A stretch of 16,425 nt of DNA from Gemmatimonadota bacterium (GTDB taxonomy: Bacteria > Gemmatimonadota > Gemmatimonadetes > Gemmatimonadales > Gemmatimonadaceae): assembly GCA_029884515.1 (NCBI GenBank), contig JAOUHR010000008.1:1-16425 (forward strand), given 5' to 3'. The position numbers and the translations under genes are program-made. Below the pieces are notes generated by a model that was not told the origin of the DNA, did not search any database, and saw only the letters and a program-made list of their open reading frames with translations. Shown here one piece after another: positions 1-7,623 of the stretch. Position 1 is the stretch's first letter. Every line of letters starts with the position of its first letter.

Positions 1-1
1 C

Positions 2-778
2 GCCAAGCGGGTGGTGGCGTTCGCACCGGACGGATCGGCGCTCCGCACCTACGGGGGGCCCACGATCTTCCTGAATCCGGTGGACGTCGCCGTCGATGCG
101 GAGGCGGGCATCGTATACGTCGCGGACAGCTACCTCCACCAGGTGCTGGCGTTCCGGCAGTCGGACGGCGCGCTGCTGCGGCGCCTGGGGCTCAACGCCG
201 GCGACGTGGCCGCCAAGCAGACGAAGCTGGGGACGAGCCCCTCCTCGCACGACCTCTCCGACATCGACATCACCACGCGCTCGAAGCTCGGCCATGCGTC
301 CAATGCGTCCAATGAGCCGCGGGACCTCGTCGAGAACCGCGGCGCGGGCCCCGGTGAGTTCCGGTATCCCTCGTTCCTTGCCGTGGGCCAGGACGGGAAG
401 CTCTACGTGAGCGATGCGCTGAATTTCCGGGTGCAGGTCTTCGACCGCGGGGGCACCTTCCTGCGGGCGATCGGCAAACAGGGCGACGGGCCCGGCACGT
501 TCGCACGGCCGAAGGGGATCGCACTGGACGGCGCAGGGCACCTGTACGTCGTCGACGCCGCGTTCAACAACATCCAGATCTTCGATGGGATCGGGCGCCT
601 GCTGCTGACCTTCAGCCAGATGGGACGCGGGGAGGGCGAAGTCGTGCTCCCCCTGGGACTCTTCATCGACGAGCACGACTTCATCTACGTCGCCGATCGG
701 GCCAATGATCGGCTGCAGGTGTTCCAGTTCCTTGGCGAACCGAATCTCCCGGCGACCCCGTCGCGCCCGAAGCGCTAG
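2..778 (+). CDS. NHL-repeat beta-propeller protein, 3' part only
   Basis: The frame is open to the left edge of the window, so the start and any signal peptide lie outside; about 258 residues are visible, ending in TAG at 776-778. The visible part holds several NHL-type blades of the form 'P-x-[GD]-[VIL]-A-[VL]-D ... [LI]-Y-V-[AS]-D-x-x-x-x-R-[VLI]-Q-V-F', for example around bases 80-165, 365-445, 510-590 and 650-725. NHL propellers act as protein-binding platforms, and secreted ones often accompany multiheme cytochromes. It is a clear paralogue of the propeller lipoprotein at 4546-5598: both contain 'DALNFRVQVF' and 'ARPKGIALD'. Unlike that paralogue it carries an extra segment of about 40 residues (about bases 205-340) between two blades. 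A tetrahaem cytochrome follows after 43 bases. The propeller fold is secure; the exact role is not. Confidence 0.85.
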   Translation, partial: AKRVVAFAPDGSALRTYGGPTIFLNPVDVAVDAEAGIVYVADSYLHQVLAFRQSDGALLRRLGLNAGDVAAKQTKLGTSPSSHDLSDIDITTRSKLGHASNASNEPRDLVENRGAGPGEFRYPSFLAVGQDGKLYVSDALNFRVQVFDRGGTFLRAIGKQGDGPGTFARPKGIALDGAGHLYVVDAAFNNIQIFDGIGRLLLTFSQMGRGEGEVVLPLGLFIDEHDFIYVADRANDRLQVFQFLGEPNLPATPSRPKR

Positions 779-812
779 CACGAGCCAGACGGTCCCGCAC
801 CACCCTTTCCAC

Positions 813-817
813 GAGGA
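813..817 (+). promoter_or_regulatory. Ribosome binding site of the tetrahaem cytochrome
   Basis: GAGGA lies four bases before the ATG at 822. It supports that start over the longer open frame reaching back to 705, which would overlap the upstream NHL gene and put unlikely residues before the signal peptide. Confidence 0.6.
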
Positions 818-821
818 ACCC

Positions 822-1517
822 ATGTCCAGACTTCGGCAATTCCTGCTCGTCGCGTCGAGCCTGGCGGCGATCGCCGTCGCCGCGCTCACTGTCCCGGTGG
901 CGCTCCTCGCCCAGGACAACATCGCGGTGACCAAGCACAACTTCTCGACGCTCTCGGGCCGGAATGCCGCGTTCACCGACATCTCCGCCGGCGTCGCCGA
1001 CTACGGCGAGATCTGCGTGTACTGCCACACGCCGCACGGCGGACAGACCGGCGCGCCGCTGTGGAACCGCGCCTTCGGCGCCGGACCCTACCAGATGTAC
1101 ACGAGCCCGACCATCGACATGGTGATCAACGCGGTCCCCGGCGACGTCTCGCTCGCGTGTCTCTCATGCCACGACGGTACCATCGGTATCGACGTCATCA
1201 CCAATCGGCCGAACTCGTCCGCCGCGGCGTCCATCGGCTCGACCATGGGCGTGCTCTTCCCGAGTGGTCCGGACGCGCTCAAGAACCTCGGGACCGACCT
1301 GCGGAACGACCACCCCATCGGGGTGACCTTCAGCACGCTCGACGCCGCCTTCAATACCCAGGCCAGCATCTCCGCAGCCGGACTCAAGTTCTACGGAGCG
1401 ACCGTCGACCGCGTGGAATGCGCGACGTGCCACAATCCACACAGCTCTACGAACATCCCGTTCCTGCGGCGGTCGAACGCGGCGAGCGCGCTCTGCCTCA
1501 CCTGCCACATCAAGTAG
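822..1517 (+). CDS. Tetrahaem c-type cytochrome, doubled-CXXCH family
   Basis: The product is 231 residues, with a Sec signal peptide (hydrophobic residues 7-30, likely cleavage near 'LLAQ'), so it is exported and receives haem in the periplasm. Four CxxCH motifs lie at residues 65-69 (in 'CVYCHTPHGG'), 113-117 (CLSCH), 200-204 (CATCH) and 225-229 (CLTCH), the last two residues from the C-terminus. A conserved 'KHN' at 38-40 before the first motif probably supplies a distal haem ligand. The pattern 'KHN ... C-x-x-CHTPHG ... PLWNR ... LSCHDG ... CxxCHNPH ... CLTCH' is typical of doubled-CXXCH (cytochrome c3-like) proteins in dissimilatory metal- and sulfur-metabolising bacteria. It matches the first 230 or so residues of the 12-motif cytochrome at 5595-7616, so the two are paralogues. 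It is probably an electron carrier; partner and location (periplasm or cell surface) are inferred. Confidence 0.92.
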   Translation: MSRLRQFLLVASSLAAIAVAALTVPVALLAQDNIAVTKHNFSTLSGRNAAFTDISAGVADYGEICVYCHTPHGGQTGAPLWNRAFGAGPYQMYTSPTIDMVINAVPGDVSLACLSCHDGTIGIDVITNRPNSSAAASIGSTMGVLFPSGPDALKNLGTDLRNDHPIGVTFSTLDAAFNTQASISAAGLKFYGATVDRVECATCHNPHSSTNIPFLRRSNAASALCLTCHIK

Positions 1518-1608
1518 GGCCACGCATCGTGAGCAGGGTATCCGGCCAACCGAACGGAACGATCGCGGGCGCGCGGGCTTCGCCCCGGCACCGGGGACCC
1601 CATCTTCC

Positions 1609-2601
1609 ATGGAAGGGGCCGTGAGTTGGCACGCGGGGCATGGGATCCCCGCACGGGTGGTGCTTGCGCTGGTCTCCTGCGTGCTGGGCGCGTCCGTCGG
1701 CTGTAGCCGGCGGACGCTTTCGGCATTCTTCGACCTGCCCCAGGCCGCTCCGGCTGCGGCGCCGGCTCCGACCGCCGCCACGCCTGCCACGGCGGCCGTG
1801 GCGCGCCCACCGGAAGCGGCTGGCGAACTGCCGCGCCCGGTGTTCGAGGGCACCCTGGATCCGGACAGTGCCATCAAGCTCCTGCCGCGCGACCATGCCG
1901 GGAACATCGACTGGGTCAGGGCGGCGGTCTCCGGTGTCATCCGACCCCGCGAGGCGCTTTCCGGCCGGCTTCCGGCGGATTCCTCGCAGTTCCAGTTCGG
2001 CTTCGACTTCCTGTTCCCCGGACCCGACACGCTCTTCGATGCCTTCTTCCCGCACTCGACACACACGCAGCTGCTGAGCTGTGCGACCTGTCATCCGCGC
2101 ATCTTCCCGCATCGGGACAACCCGATCAAGATGGGAGACATCCTCAGTGGCAGGTACTGCGGCGAGTGCCACGGCAAGGTCTCGTTCCCGGTGGTCACGG
2201 GGTGCGAACGGTGCCACATCCGGCTGCAACTTCCGCCCGACCGAGCCAAGCCCGAACTGATCGGGACGGTGACGCTGCTGCGCGTCTCCCCGGACAGCCT
2301 CCCGGACGGCGTCGTCCCCGGGAACTCGGCGGGGGTGACCACCCGTGCGCTGCCCTCGGCTGTGTTCCCGCACTGGGTGCACCGGGCTCGCTACGCGTGC
2401 AAGAGCTGCCACATGGAGCTGTTCATCCCCGTCGCCGGGGCGAACCGGATCACCATGAAGGACATCTCGGCAGGGAAGGCCTGCGGCGCCTGCCACGACG
2501 GAAGAACGGCGTTCGCGGCGGGGTTCGGCGCCTGCCAGCGATGTCATCCGGCGCCTTCGGCGACCGAACAGCCGGTACCTCCCCCCAGCGCACGGGAGTG
2601 A
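1609..2601 (+). CDS. Hexahaem lipoprotein with two c7-type trihaem domains
   Basis: The product is 330 residues. A hydrophobic stretch (about residues 15-31) ends at Cys32 ('ASVGC'), a plausible though imperfect lipobox; 'LVSC' at 21-24 is an alternative. An Ala/Pro-rich linker (45-72) probably tethers the protein off the membrane. Six CxxCH motifs fall in two sets of three: 158-162, 184-188, 199-203, and 264-268, 292-296, 309-313. Each set has the c7-type trihaem layout 'FPH-x2-H ... CxxCH ... F ... M-x-D-I-x-x-G-x-x-CG-x-CH-G ... F ... CxxCH', with histidines in 'FPHxxH' as likely axial ligands. It lies 7 bases upstream of the beta-barrel gene, suggesting a membrane-tethered relay feeding that barrel (inference). 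The start is uncertain: ATG 1609 has only a distant GGGGA (1593-1597), while GTG 1621 sits just after a purine-rich run. Confidence 0.9.
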   Translation: MEGAVSWHAGHGIPARVVLALVSCVLGASVGCSRRTLSAFFDLPQAAPAAAPAPTAATPATAAVARPPEAAGELPRPVFEGTLDPDSAIKLLPRDHAGNIDWVRAAVSGVIRPREALSGRLPADSSQFQFGFDFLFPGPDTLFDAFFPHSTHTQLLSCATCHPRIFPHRDNPIKMGDILSGRYCGECHGKVSFPVVTGCERCHIRLQLPPDRAKPELIGTVTLLRVSPDSLPDGVVPGNSAGVTTRALPSAVFPHWVHRARYACKSCHMELFIPVAGANRITMKDISAGKACGACHDGRTAFAAGFGACQRCHPAPSATEQPVPPPSARE

Positions 2602-2608
2602 AGCCGGC

Positions 2609-4546
2609 ATGCGGCGTTCGCGACGCGATCTCACCCCGCGGCTGGTACGCGTGCTGGCCGGCGTCCTGATCGGCGTGATGCCCGCGACCGTCGGTGCGCA
2701 ACTCATCCAGGTCACCCCAGGCGGCGGCGAATTCGGCGTGGAGGGGCGGAGCGTGCGCTCGGCGATCATCGGCGACGGCCGGGCGTGGGACACCTTCCTG
2801 AGCACCTGGGTCAGCTTCCCCGTCTCCGGGTCGGTCCTGACGCCCCGGCTCCTGACGTACCACGCGTCCTTCCGGCCGACACGTTCCCAGCAGACGATTC
2901 GTGGCCGTGAGTCGCCGCAGGAATCGAACTCGCTCGGCTTGAGCGTCGGCGCAAGCCTGCTGCCCGCTGCGGTCATCTCGGTGAGCGTGCACGCCGATCG
3001 GACGACCACGGCGTCGCCGAACGACCAGTTCGGTGCCAGCAGCACCTACCGGAACGGCTCCGCGGGGGGCCTCGCCCGGTTCCGGCTGCCGGCGTTCCCG
3101 CTTCGCTTCGAGTGGAACACGCTCGACCTCGCCGACTCCTGGAACCCCGCGTTCACGCAGGCGCCGATCCGGCGCGACGAGTCCCTCCACGTGCTCCGCC
3201 TGACGGGCGAGAGTTCGAAACTGACCACGTCGCTCGAGCGCCAGCGTTTCGTGGATCGCATCGGCGTCCTCGACTTCGCGTCGGACGCCGGCACGGCGCA
3301 ACACAGTCTCCGCTGGGGAACGGGAAGCAGCCTCACGTCGAGCCTCGAGGTGTACCGGCGTGAAGGGCGCGACCCGCAGCAGCGACGGCTCATCCTCGAG
3401 CACGTGCACCTGCGTCACTCACCGTCGGTCATGTCGGACCTCACCGTGCACCGCCAGCGCTTCCAGAGCGGCGGTGACTACGTCTCCGATGTCGCCACGA
3501 CGCTCCTCGCGGTCCAGGCGGATCCCAGGGAATGGCTCTCGGCGAACGTGAGTGGGAGCTACATGACCAACGACTACACCAACGGACAGGTGCGCATGCT
3601 GTCCACCACGCCGACGATCTCGGTGCGGCGCATGCTCCCGGGGGCTCTTCGGTTCGTGAGCTCCGTCGGCGCCAGCTACCAGCGCACCGACCAGCGGTTG
3701 AGCCAGGCGATCCCGATCCCGGTCTCGGACGAGTTGCATGTCGTGGATGCGACCCGGCGACTCCAGTTGCGCCACGAGCGCGTCGACGCACTCACGGTGA
3801 CCGTGTACAATCGGGATCGTACGGTGAGCTATCTCGAGGGGATCGACTATCGTGTGCTCACGCTGGGCGATCTCGTCCTGATCGAGATCCCGATCGCCAG
3901 CCGGATCCTGGAGGGGGACCAGCTCCTCATCGGCTACGCCTACGCCGCGCCGACGGCTCGCGCATACGATCTGCGTGGTGGCAGCGCCGCGCTCGCGGTC
4001 TCGCGCGGTGGCGTCTCGCTCAGCCAATCGGCGGTGCTCCGTCGCGCCCACACCCTCGCCGGTGACGATGCGCAGGGGCTCGAGGGCGGCGACGACTTCG
4101 TGTCGGCGCTCGACGTGCGCCGCGCCGTGGGCGACGGCCAGGCGACCCTGAACGCGCAGCATCGGGCCCGCCGGCGCGCACGGAGCGATTTCACCTCGTC
4201 CGAGTTGCGCCTCGGGTTCTCCCCGGCCGGTGGCACCGATCGGCAGACCACCTTCGGGGCCTCGGTGGCCCGGACGGGCGCCGCGGCGCAGGTCGCGACG
4301 GTGTGGGGCTCGTCTGCTTCCCTCCTGTGGATGATCAGGTCCGGCCTGCACCTGAACGCCGCCGCCGAGACGCAGGTGTGGCAGCTCAGGGATCGCGGCG
4401 CGGATCGCACGAACGTGTTTCGCCTCGACTTGCGCTGGCGCGTCGCGCGCCTCGAGACAGACTGGCAGTATCGGTGGCAACAGCGGAACACATTCGCGCA
4501 GCGGTCCGAACACCGCTTCTCGGCGCGCGCGGTGCGCCGCTTCTGA
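2609..4546 (+). CDS. Outer-membrane beta-barrel, putative cytochrome-conduit porin
   Basis: The product is 645 residues. A basic N-terminus and hydrophobic stretch (12-25) are followed by 'VGA-Q', giving likely cleavage after residue 30. The mature part shows alternating short amphipathic strands, many ending in aromatic or Arg residues. The C-terminus ends 'RAVRRF', with the terminal phenylalanine expected of BAM-assembled barrels. Near residues 395-445 is a soluble-looking unit ('DRTVSYLEGIDYRV ... I-x-SRILEGDQLLIGYAY') of a kind seen in large outer-membrane proteins of metal-respiring bacteria. The chain has no cysteine, so no haem or CXXC pair. GGGAG at 2594-2598 serves the ATG. The stop overlaps the next ATG (TGATG, 4544-4548). 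Between a hexahaem lipoprotein and further cytochromes, a porin sheathing a cytochrome wire is the best inference; a different transport barrel cannot be excluded. Confidence 0.8.
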   Translation: MRRSRRDLTPRLVRVLAGVLIGVMPATVGAQLIQVTPGGGEFGVEGRSVRSAIIGDGRAWDTFLSTWVSFPVSGSVLTPRLLTYHASFRPTRSQQTIRGRESPQESNSLGLSVGASLLPAAVISVSVHADRTTTASPNDQFGASSTYRNGSAGGLARFRLPAFPLRFEWNTLDLADSWNPAFTQAPIRRDESLHVLRLTGESSKLTTSLERQRFVDRIGVLDFASDAGTAQHSLRWGTGSSLTSSLEVYRREGRDPQQRRLILEHVHLRHSPSVMSDLTVHRQRFQSGGDYVSDVATTLLAVQADPREWLSANVSGSYMTNDYTNGQVRMLSTTPTISVRRMLPGALRFVSSVGASYQRTDQRLSQAIPIPVSDELHVVDATRRLQLRHERVDALTVTVYNRDRTVSYLEGIDYRVLTLGDLVLIEIPIASRILEGDQLLIGYAYAAPTARAYDLRGGSAALAVSRGGVSLSQSAVLRRAHTLAGDDAQGLEGGDDFVSALDVRRAVGDGQATLNAQHRARRRARSDFTSSELRLGFSPAGGTDRQTTFGASVARTGAAAQVATVWGSSASLLWMIRSGLHLNAAAETQVWQLRDRGADRTNVFRLDLRWRVARLETDWQYRWQQRNTFAQRSEHRFSARAVRRF

Positions 4547-5598
4547 TGCCCGGGTCGGTCGCCCGCGCGCTCCGCCGCCTCGTCCTCCCCACCGCCGCGT
4601 TCGCGACCCTCGGGAGTTGCACCTCCCACCCCGCGGGAGTCCGGTTCGAACCCACACTCGACCATCCGTCGCTGAGCTGGCCCGCGCCGCCGGGCCGGGC
4701 GCGGATCCGGTATCTCGCGAGCATCTCCACACCATCCGACGTCGGGGTCCGGCCGTCCATCCTCCGGCGCCTGATGAATGTCTTCACCGGGGCGGTGGCG
4801 CCACGCGTCCGCCAGCCATACGGGATCGCGGTGGATTCGCTCGGGCGCATCTTCGTGGCCGATGTCGTGGCCGGCGGCGTCCACCGCTTCGACCCGGCGC
4901 GCGGGGAGTACCAGTTCATCATCGCTTCGGAGCGCCCCGCCTTCCGGTCGCCGATCGGCGTCGCCGTCGGGGCGCGGGGCGACCTGTACGTGTCCGACAG
5001 CGAACTCGGGGTGGTCATCGTATTTCGCCCCGACGGCCGGGAACGCCGGCGCATCCGCGCCGGGCTGATCCGTCCGACCGGCCTCGCGTTCGACGCGGCA
5101 CGCGGCCTGCTCTGGGTGGTCGACACGCAGGGGCATCGGCTCGTCGCCTTCGATCGCGACGGCGTGGAACGCCGCGCCTTCGGCCACCGCGGAGCGGGGG
5201 CAGGCGAGTTCAACTTCCCGACGAATGTCGTGGTCGCACCCGACGGCACGCTGTACGTCACCGATGCGCTGAACTTCCGCGTGCAGGTGTTCTCCCCGGA
5301 CGGGGTCTTCCTGCGGCAGTTCGGTCGCCACGGTGATGCGGTCGGCGACCTCGCGCGTCCCAAGGGGATCGCGCTCGATTCCGAAGGGCATGTGTACGTC
5401 GTCGAGGGTCTGTACGACGTCGTGAACCTCTTCGATCCCGAGGGCCGGACGCTCCTTTCGTTCGGCTCGGCCGGACGGGGACCGGGCGAGTTCTGGCTGG
5501 CGACCGGGATCGCGATCGATCGCCAGGACCGCGTGTACGTGGGTGACTCGCACAACGGCCGCATCCAGGTGCTGCAGTACGTGACGGAGGACCGATGA
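4546..5598 (+). CDS. Six-bladed NHL propeller lipoprotein
   Basis: The product is 350 residues. The ATG at 4546 overlaps the stop of the barrel gene; the frame runs further upstream inside that gene, but starting here places a perfect lipobox, 'LGSC', with Cys25 as the lipidated residue. The segment 'WPAPPGRARIRYL' (45-57) precedes the propeller, as in other 6-bladed propeller lipoproteins linked to cytochrome genes. Six blades can be followed at about 90-120, 133-165, 175-207, 222-255, 269-300 and 316-346, for example 'GTLYVTDALNFRVQVF' (234-249). No catalytic residues or haem motifs are present, so a docking or scaffolding role on a membrane surface is inferred. No clear Shine-Dalgarno precedes the ATG, so translation is probably coupled to the barrel gene. 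It is a paralogue of the partial propeller at the left edge. Confidence 0.88.
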   Translation: MPGSVARALRRLVLPTAAFATLGSCTSHPAGVRFEPTLDHPSLSWPAPPGRARIRYLASISTPSDVGVRPSILRRLMNVFTGAVAPRVRQPYGIAVDSLGRIFVADVVAGGVHRFDPARGEYQFIIASERPAFRSPIGVAVGARGDLYVSDSELGVVIVFRPDGRERRRIRAGLIRPTGLAFDAARGLLWVVDTQGHRLVAFDRDGVERRAFGHRGAGAGEFNFPTNVVVAPDGTLYVTDALNFRVQVFSPDGVFLRQFGRHGDAVGDLARPKGIALDSEGHVYVVEGLYDVVNLFDPEGRTLLSFGSAGRGPGEFWLATGIAIDRQDRVYVGDSHNGRIQVLQYVTEDR

Positions 5599-7616
5599 CG
5601 CGACGGGGCCGCGCGTTCCGGTCCCTGCTGGCGCTGCCGCTCCTCGCGGCGGGGATCGCCCTTCCCCACCACCTCGACGCGCAGACCGGGATCCGTAACA
5701 CCAGGCACAACCTGTCCGCGTCGTCCCCCAACACGGTGCGCGCGGTGACGGAGACCGAGATCTGCGTCTTCTGTCACACGCCCCATGGCGGCCGGACCGA
5801 TGCGCCACTGTGGAATCGCGACTTCTCGGGGCAGGTGTACACGCCCTACACGAGTCCCTCGCTCCAGGGGGGCACGGGGCAGCCGAACGGATACTCGAAG
5901 CTCTGCCTCTCGTGCCACGACGGCTCGATCGCGCTCGGGGCGGTGACCAACACGCCGAACGGCAGCGCCGCGGGAGCGATCGCGATGACCGGCACGGCCG
6001 GTGATGGCACGATGCCCGCCGGCACGACGCGCATCGGCACGAACCTGCTCAACCACCACCCCATCTCGTTCGCGTACGACGACGCCGTCCGGGCCGCCGA
6101 CGGCGAACTCGCCGACCCCACGTCGCTGGTCGGTTCGGCCGTCCCCCTCTACGAGGGCGCCACGCCCGGGCTCCGCAACACCTTGCAATGCACCACCTGC
6201 CACGACCCGCACACGGATGCGTTGCCGAAGTTCCTGCGCCGCGACCCGCGCGGCCGCACAGGGTCCCTGTGCCTGACGTGCCACACGAAGCCGGGATGGG
6301 AGGGGAGCTCGCATGAGGCCTCGAGCGCCACCGTGACGATCGGTGGCGTGGCGACCGCGGTGAGTGCGCACTCCTGCTTCGCCTGCCATACGCCGCACGC
6401 ACCGACGGGCGCCGAGCGCCTGCTCAGGGCTGGCGCCACCGGCGGCGTATCGACCATCGAGCAGACCTGCTTCCAGTGTCACCAGGCCGCGGGGCCGGCA
6501 CGGAACATCCAGGGCGAGTTCGCGAAGAGCAGCCGGCACGACGTGGCGAGCGCCGCGACCGCCGGACGGCATCGCCCGGTCTTCATCACGACGCCGCCCG
6601 CGGGCCTTCCCGAGAACGTGCTGCTCCAGCCCGGGAATGCCGCGCCGGACGGCCGGTTCACCGACGCGCAGCACGTGGAATGCGTCGATTGCCACAATCC
6701 GCATCGCGCGACGGCCGCGAACAAGCTGGAGGGGATGCGCGGCATCAGCATCAGCGGTGCGGTGATCCCCAGCGTGCGCAACGACTCCTCCGCCGCGGGA
6801 CTCTCCGAGCAGTACGCGGTCTGCTTCCGGTGCCATGGCGACAGCTACGCGACGGCCCTGCCGGCCACGCTGCCCAGTGGACTGACGCCCCGCAACAAGC
6901 GCACCGAGTTGCAGCCGACCAACAGTGCCTATCATCCGGTGGCGGCCCGCGGCCGCAATCTCTCGGCGAACCTGAACGCGCAACTCACGCCGAACGGCCT
7001 GAGCGTCAACGCGATGATCCGCTGCACCGACTGCCACAACAGCGATGCCTTCGCCACGACCACCGGTCGTGTGGTCGGAGGGCCGACCAGCCCGTCAGGT
7101 CCGCACGGATCGACCAACGCGCCGTTGCTCCGCGCCAACTATCGGCGGGCGCCAGGCGCCACGTCCTTCTCGGCGGCCAACTTCGCGCTCTGCTTCCGCT
7201 GCCACAGCGCGAACGTCCTGCTCGGCTCGAACTCCGGTGCGTCGACGAACTTCGACGACCAGATCAACGGCAAGGACAACTTGCACTGGGTGCACCTCGA
7301 GGACCGCATCGACAAGTCGGGAGCGGTGTGCGCGAGCTGCCACTACAACGTCCACTCGAACCAGGAGACGACGACCACGCAGTACAACATCGACGGCGTC
7401 GTCTTCACCACGCCGCCCGGCGGCACCCCGACGCGCATGGTGAACTTCCATCCCAATGTCCGCGGCATCGGCGGGCGCCCGCGCCCCGAGTGGTGGTTCA
7501 ACACGGCGACTCGGGAGCGCCGGTGCTACCTGCAGTGCCACAGCCCGGCTGGCGGCACCGGCGGCGAGGTGATGAATGGATTGCAGTACCGGCCACCGAC
7601 CGGCGACGTGCCCTGA
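5595..7616 (+). CDS. Large multiheme c-type cytochrome (11 CxxCH plus one CX3CH)
   Basis: The product is 673 residues, with a signal peptide (hydrophobic 10-24, likely cleavage near 'LDAQ', 27-30). Canonical CxxCH motifs start at residues 57, 104, 199, 226, 261, 292, 363, 410, 477, 533 and 579. A twelfth site, C644-YLQ-C648-H649, has three residues between the cysteines. Residues 31-230 resemble the whole tetrahaem cytochrome at 822-1517 ('TRHN', 'CVFCHTPHGG', 'PLWNRDF', 'CLSCHDGS', 'CLTCH'). The rest adds further 'C-x-x-CHTPH', 'CxxCHNPH' and 'CFRCH' units of the doubled-CXXCH type. It is likely extracellular or outer-surface, and might be a terminal reductase or a filament-forming cytochrome; neither is proven. 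Its ATG overlaps the propeller stop (ATGA, 5595-5598), with GGAGG at 5586-5590. It is the last gene of the plus-strand block. Confidence 0.92.
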   Translation: MTRRGRAFRSLLALPLLAAGIALPHHLDAQTGIRNTRHNLSASSPNTVRAVTETEICVFCHTPHGGRTDAPLWNRDFSGQVYTPYTSPSLQGGTGQPNGYSKLCLSCHDGSIALGAVTNTPNGSAAGAIAMTGTAGDGTMPAGTTRIGTNLLNHHPISFAYDDAVRAADGELADPTSLVGSAVPLYEGATPGLRNTLQCTTCHDPHTDALPKFLRRDPRGRTGSLCLTCHTKPGWEGSSHEASSATVTIGGVATAVSAHSCFACHTPHAPTGAERLLRAGATGGVSTIEQTCFQCHQAAGPARNIQGEFAKSSRHDVASAATAGRHRPVFITTPPAGLPENVLLQPGNAAPDGRFTDAQHVECVDCHNPHRATAANKLEGMRGISISGAVIPSVRNDSSAAGLSEQYAVCFRCHGDSYATALPATLPSGLTPRNKRTELQPTNSAYHPVAARGRNLSANLNAQLTPNGLSVNAMIRCTDCHNSDAFATTTGRVVGGPTSPSGPHGSTNAPLLRANYRRAPGATSFSAANFALCFRCHSANVLLGSNSGASTNFDDQINGKDNLHWVHLEDRIDKSGAVCASCHYNVHSNQETTTTQYNIDGVVFTTPPGGTPTRMVNFHPNVRGIGGRPRPEWWFNTATRERRCYLQCHSPAGGTGGEVMNGLQYRPPTGDVP

Positions 7617-7623
7617 GCGCGCC

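Noticed and set aside
1583..1596. Short hairpin CCCCG-GCAC-CGGGG before the hexahaem gene
   Set aside because: A 5-bp stem of this composition is common by chance in GC-rich DNA, and it has no T-tract or conserved position.
1510..3045. A 511-codon minus-strand open frame across the hexahaem lipoprotein and barrel start
   Set aside because: The low-complexity Arg-rich product has no recognisable motif. The opposite strand has six CxxCH motifs in a known domain layout.
4386..7037. An 883-codon open frame on the minus strand, opposite the barrel, propeller and large cytochrome genes
   Set aside because: It is rich in Arg, Ala and Gly with no domain, signal or ribosome site. The plus strand carries clear protein families with haem motifs, so this is a GC-driven shadow frame.
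7617..7623. Bidirectional terminator between the convergent blocks
   Set aside because: Only seven bases separate the two stop codons and no stem-loop with a T-tract is visible, so transcripts probably run into the opposite gene.
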